From the NCBI RefSeq assembly GCF_032854445.1, contig NC_088303.1, positions 629,501-693,500 of the forward strand: 64,000 nucleotides of DNA. Reading direction: 5' to 3'. The DNA is from Liolophura sinensis (Eukaryota > Mollusca > Polyplacophora > Chitonida > Chitonidae). The notes under the pieces are model-generated. The model was not told the origin of the DNA, did no database searches, and was given only the letters and a program-made list of their open reading frames with translations. Shown one piece after another: positions 61,175 through 64,000 of this stretch. The stretch's first letter is position 1. Every line of letters starts with the position of its first letter. A program made the position numbers and the translations under genes.

Positions 61175-61360
61175 ACCATGTTAACAGCCATTTCAATGAG
61201 TGCCATTGCGACGAATGGGGTGGTTCCTGGAGGAGGAGCCTATTTCATGATCTCCAGGGCATTGGGGCCAGAGTTCGGGGGAGCTGTAGGGGTTTTATTT
61301 TACCTTGGCACATCAGTTGCATCTTCCATGTATATTATTGGTGCTGTGGAAATTTTAGTG
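61175..61360 (+). CDS. kcc: KCC exon 5: rest of TM2, and TM3 (residues 328-389)
   Basis: A 186-nt exon of 62 codons, phase 0 at both ends. The acceptor is TTTGTTTACAG and the donor TTTTAGTG|GTGAGT. It begins [20 protein letters not shown], and the GPEFGG signature occurs at 358-363. Y380, in SSMYIIGA, aligns with KCC1 Y216, which contacts K+. Joined to exon 4, the length across the junction matches human KCC exactly. The 3' splice site and first 34 or so nucleotides of this exon recur 12 times upstream in the intron. Confidence 0.97.
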
Positions 61361-62009
61361 GTGAGTTCTGATGTTTTAAAACAAGGTTATCCTCTGAAAG
61401 TTTGTGTATAAACATCAACAAGCATTGATAAACAACAAACACAGATGTAATTGATATACATGTTGGCTGTGCAGAATATGTGCTCTGGGTTTCTTCATTC
61501 GTGTCATTTTGTGGGTATAAATGCTCCCTTCTGATTTTCATCTCTACTGACATTTAAATTAACGAGTGATTTTGAGGACAGTTTATTGTCAGGAACTAAA
61601 ACTTGCTTTGCTGAGGAGAACTTATTTATTTAACATTAGCCTCATCATATGTTATTTCCCTGTGGACTGTCGGCTGAAGTTTTAACACATGGTATGTTGA
61701 GGAGACTTAAATGCATACACATGAATCTCTAGGTTTGATTATTGTGATGGCCATTGCGTCTAATGGGTTTTCCCTGCACTAGCCTAGCCTTTGAGTGTCC
61801 AGTTCTGACTTATAGCTGCAGCTTTGAATCTGGAATTTTGTCTCCTGAGGTGGCTTCTCTGGGCTGTGTGAAATTTCCTCCACCTGTAAACCTAAAACTT
61901 ATCCCTTATGTTATTGTGAAATATATATCTGTACTCTTGAGCATGGCACAAAACAGTAATCAAATGTGAAATGAAGATTTTCATCGTCTGTGCGTGTTTT
62001 GTGTTTCAG
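61361..62009 (+). other. kcc: Intron 5 of KCC (649 bp)
   Basis: Starts GTGAGT and ends TGTGTTTCAG. There is no tandem array. The part at 61790-61968 resembles a degraded family-B SINE (TTTCCTCCACCTGTAAACCT, CTTGAGCATGGCACAAAACA). Confidence 0.8.
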
Positions 62010-62239
62010 ACTTACATAGCACCATCCATATCTATATTTGGAGACATAACCATTGTAGCCAATGCCTTCAACAATTTCCGCGTGTACGGAACCTGCCTTC
62101 TGATCGTTCTGATCATCTGTGTGTTTGTGGGCGTCAGCTTTGTCAGCAAGTTTGCGCCCATCTCCCTGTTTTGCGTGCTTCTCTCAATTGTATCTATTTA
62201 TATTGGGATTTTTGCTGCCAACCCCGATGAAAGTGTCAG
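62010..62239 (+). CDS. kcc: KCC exon 6: TM4-TM5 region (residues 390-465 plus split codon)
   Basis: A 230-nt exon. The acceptor is TGTGTTTCAG and the donor GTGTCAG|GTAGGA. It ends in phase 2 inside an Arg codon completed by exon 7. The peptide starts TYIAPSISIFGD. It includes NNFRVYGT, the KCC-type motif before TM4 (NNMRVYGT in vertebrates), then two hydrophobic segments around LLIVLIICVFVGVSFV and LFCVLLSIVSIYIGIF. It ends NPDESVR at the entry to the large extracellular loop. Confidence 0.96.
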
Positions 62240-63412
62240 GTAGGATCATCAACTCTTGTCCTGGGTTTGTAAATGTCACTGAAATAAAACAGCATCCAGA
62301 TGGTCAATTTGTTATGTCTAGAGTCACAAAATCATCAACATACATGTTTGTGAAAAGTTGCGCTCCATAGAACTTAAGGAATTTATAATGTCTGTGTATT
62401 GAAATTTGATGGTTAAATTCTGCGTGTAGTGCTGTTATTTTACCACTCTGAGTGAGGATGGAAAAAACTTTAAAAAGCAAAAAGCAAAAAAAGCAAAGAC
62501 TTTTTCTGTTGCTGCCTCTAAATCATGCGAGGAACATGTAGACGTTGTTCCCAACTCCTGTGTATGTACTGGTGATGAGAGAGGATTTAATGCAAACAGG
62601 TATAGGAATAATATCATGGGAATTTGGAAGTAAACAGGGTTAGAAATTTGCGCATATGTGCAGGAATCCATGTGGATTCCCGTTGCCAGTTTTTACGGGA
62701 ATCCAGAGAATCAAGCCATAATCCAGCTATTGTAAAACTAACTTACAAAGAAGAATGAAAAAACGAACGAACGAAGCAAGCTGCAGTTATGCAGATGTTG
62801 TATGTGTTGATATATGTATAGCGTTCCAAAACCACTAATTTATTGAGGTACGCCAACATAAAGCATGTGCAGCAGTGAATAATCTGTGGCAGAGATCATT
62901 TGCGCGCTGTGTTGGGAGTTTATAAATACGAGCCTAAAGCGTTCATGTGTCCAAGTTTCTGATTGGTTAATTATCTTCATCACATTATGAAAAGCGAGCA
63001 ACTGATAGCTCGAGACTGTTCAATCATATCTCCCTTGTCATATCTGAAATCTGTCCTCAGCAAACTATCAGTCTCTTGAGCTTCAATTTAGGTATTTTAC
63101 CATTGCCAAATTTAATTTGGAAACATTGAGGAATTGTTGATTGATAGCCACAAGTTATTTACAAAAAAACAAGGATTATATTGCTTTAGGACGTTTATTT
63201 CTCCGTGTCGATCAATTATATGATGAGTCACTCAGTGATAATCAACCGGTCAGTCGCTCAGATGATTAATCAATTTATAAACCATCTGATGTATCAATAA
63301 AATGATTGATCAATCAATAAAATGAATCAAATGGTATATCTGTTAGATGCTTAATCATCAAGTGATCAGTTACCACATCTGACCAGGTCTTGTCTTGCCT
63401 GTTGTATTTCAG
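62240..63412 (+). other. kcc: Intron 6 of KCC (1173 bp)
   Basis: Starts GTAGGA and ends TTGTATTTCAG. There is no long array. ATGATTAATCAAT and GATTGATCAATC motifs cluster at about 63210-63340. Confidence 0.8.
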
Positions 63413-63615
63413 AATTTGTATGCTAGGTGACCGTTTGTTGACCAGGGAGTTTGTTACTGACAACGGAGTCTTCATGTGTAATAAAACTGACAATGGACCG
63501 ATCTATATGGCTTACTGTGTCAATGAGACTGACGAAGCTCTCTGCAAATTCTATGAGGAAAACGATGTGGTCAATGCTCCGGGCATCCCTGGTCTTGCCA
63601 GCGGCATTGTGAACG
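63413..63615 (+). CDS. kcc: KCC exon 7: start of large extracellular TM5-TM6 loop (residues 466-533)
   Basis: The acceptor is TTGTATTTCAG. The exon completes Arg466 and begins ICMLGDR, matching VCMLGNR in vertebrate KCCs. It contains four cysteines, C468, C488, C501 and C510; the last pair has the 9-residue spacing of one of the two conserved loop disulfides. N-glycosylation sequons occur at N489 (NKT) and N503 (NET). The exon ends at the conserved GIPGLASGI. The donor is ambiguous: GT at 63616 (AACG|GTAAAG) or GT at 63621 (AAA|GTATGA). The end given assumes the first. Confidence 0.93.
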
Positions 63616-64000
63616 GTAAAGTATGATCAGGTGTTATCAGCCCTGAAGTCTAGCCCTGACTGTACCTGTGCTTTACGGTATTATTGTTGTCTGGTAGAGA
63701 GACAAGTCATCAGTATGGCTCAGACATATGGTGTTGCATGTCAAGCTGAATTCATGCGGTAGTCTGAAGCCTACATAGTGCGTCAGGCTTAGGCGTTCAG
63801 CAGGCAGAGGTGCCACTCTGTATCTGCAGGCAGCTCTGGCTACACTGGCATTTGTCCAGCCAGACTATGAATTTGGATTAAGATGGAGATAAATAATGCT
63901 GTTTAGAGACATACATGTGTGTATTCTTGTCTACTTTATAGTGCTCTTTTTGTGACATTCCATGTACATGTGTGTCTCCCATATGGTTTACACTTTGCCG
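63616..64000 (+). other. kcc: Start of intron 7
   Basis: Non-coding. No KCC exon is recognised before the window ends, so the next exon (rest of the extracellular loop and TM6) lies further right. Confidence 0.7.

Larger units (their letters stand above)
13889..63615 (+). other. kcc: K-Cl cotransporter gene span (5' half of gene, 7 coding exons visible)
   Basis: The seven exons below join in a continuous frame. Exon 1 ends in phase 1, exons 2-5 end in phase 0, exon 6 ends in phase 2, and every junction has GT/AG ends. The product matches the K-Cl cotransporter branch of SLC12, not NKCC/NCC: TM1 reads [16 protein letters not shown] and TM2 begins [17 protein letters not shown]. KCCs are electroneutral plasma-membrane K+/Cl- exporters used in cell-volume and chloride control. 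Visible introns are about 28.2, 0.73, 6.1, 11.2, 0.65 and 1.2 kb. The remaining membrane helices and the C-terminal domain lie to the right of the window. Family assignment is secure; which vertebrate paralogue it resembles most is not decidable here. Confidence 0.95.

Noticed and set aside
60986-61411. 141-codon frame reaching from the ladder through exon 5
   Set aside because: It is exon 5 plus read-through of in-frame decoy copies. The conserved acceptor at 61175 and exact length match to other KCCs favour the short exon.

Overview
This window is animal genomic DNA, most likely from a lophotrochozoan invertebrate (mollusc, brachiopod or a relative). That placement rests on the intron-rich gene, the tRNA-derived SINEs, and the abundance of TACATGTA-type motifs and minisatellites; it is an inference, not a species call. 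There is one confidently recognised gene: the 5' half of a K-Cl cotransporter (KCC; SLC12A4-7 group) on the + strand. Seven coding exons can be read with clean splice sites and matching phases: 13889-14525, 42750-42832, 43560-43673, 49801-49947, 61175-61360, 62010-62239 and 63413 to about 63615. They encode about 533 residues: a long acidic N-terminus, TM1 to TM5, and the start of the large extracellular TM5-TM6 loop. The rest of the gene lies beyond the right edge.

Layout: 1-13.9 kb is upstream, non-coding and repeat-rich. Exon 1 lies at 13.9-14.5 kb. Intron 1 (14.5-42.7 kb, about 28 kb) is largely a series of unrelated minisatellites, plus SINEs and a large inverted array. Intron 2 is short. 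Intron 3 (43.7-49.8 kb) has a 28-bp array, a foldback hairpin, a 25-bp array and a SINE. Intron 4 (49.9-61.2 kb) is the most unusual region. Introns 5 and 6 are ordinary. By hand estimate about 45% of the window is tandem repeat, in some two dozen families, each confined to one locus, with periods of about 25-106 bp.

The most striking finding is that both ends of intron 4 are tandem amplifications of the gene's own splice boundaries. Downstream of exon 4, the last 39 coding nucleotides plus the 5' splice site and about 25 nt of intron recur for about 4.1 kb: 51 periods of exactly 58 bp, then older 64/58-bp and 77-bp forms. This yields roughly fifty GTAAGTAT donor copies. Upstream of exon 5, the 3' splice site plus about 34 nt of exon recurs as a ladder of 12 copies every 80-82 bp. 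The intron is therefore flanked by decoy donors on one side and decoy acceptors on the other.

Other notable structures are a roughly 0.8-kb inverted array of 36-bp units (39367-40163), a 63-bp-arm hairpin whose only two imperfections are G-U wobbles on the transcribed strand (46459-46605), and a CpG-richer CCAAT/E2F-like segment inside intron 4 (57040-58240). All coordinates and copy counts were read by eye.
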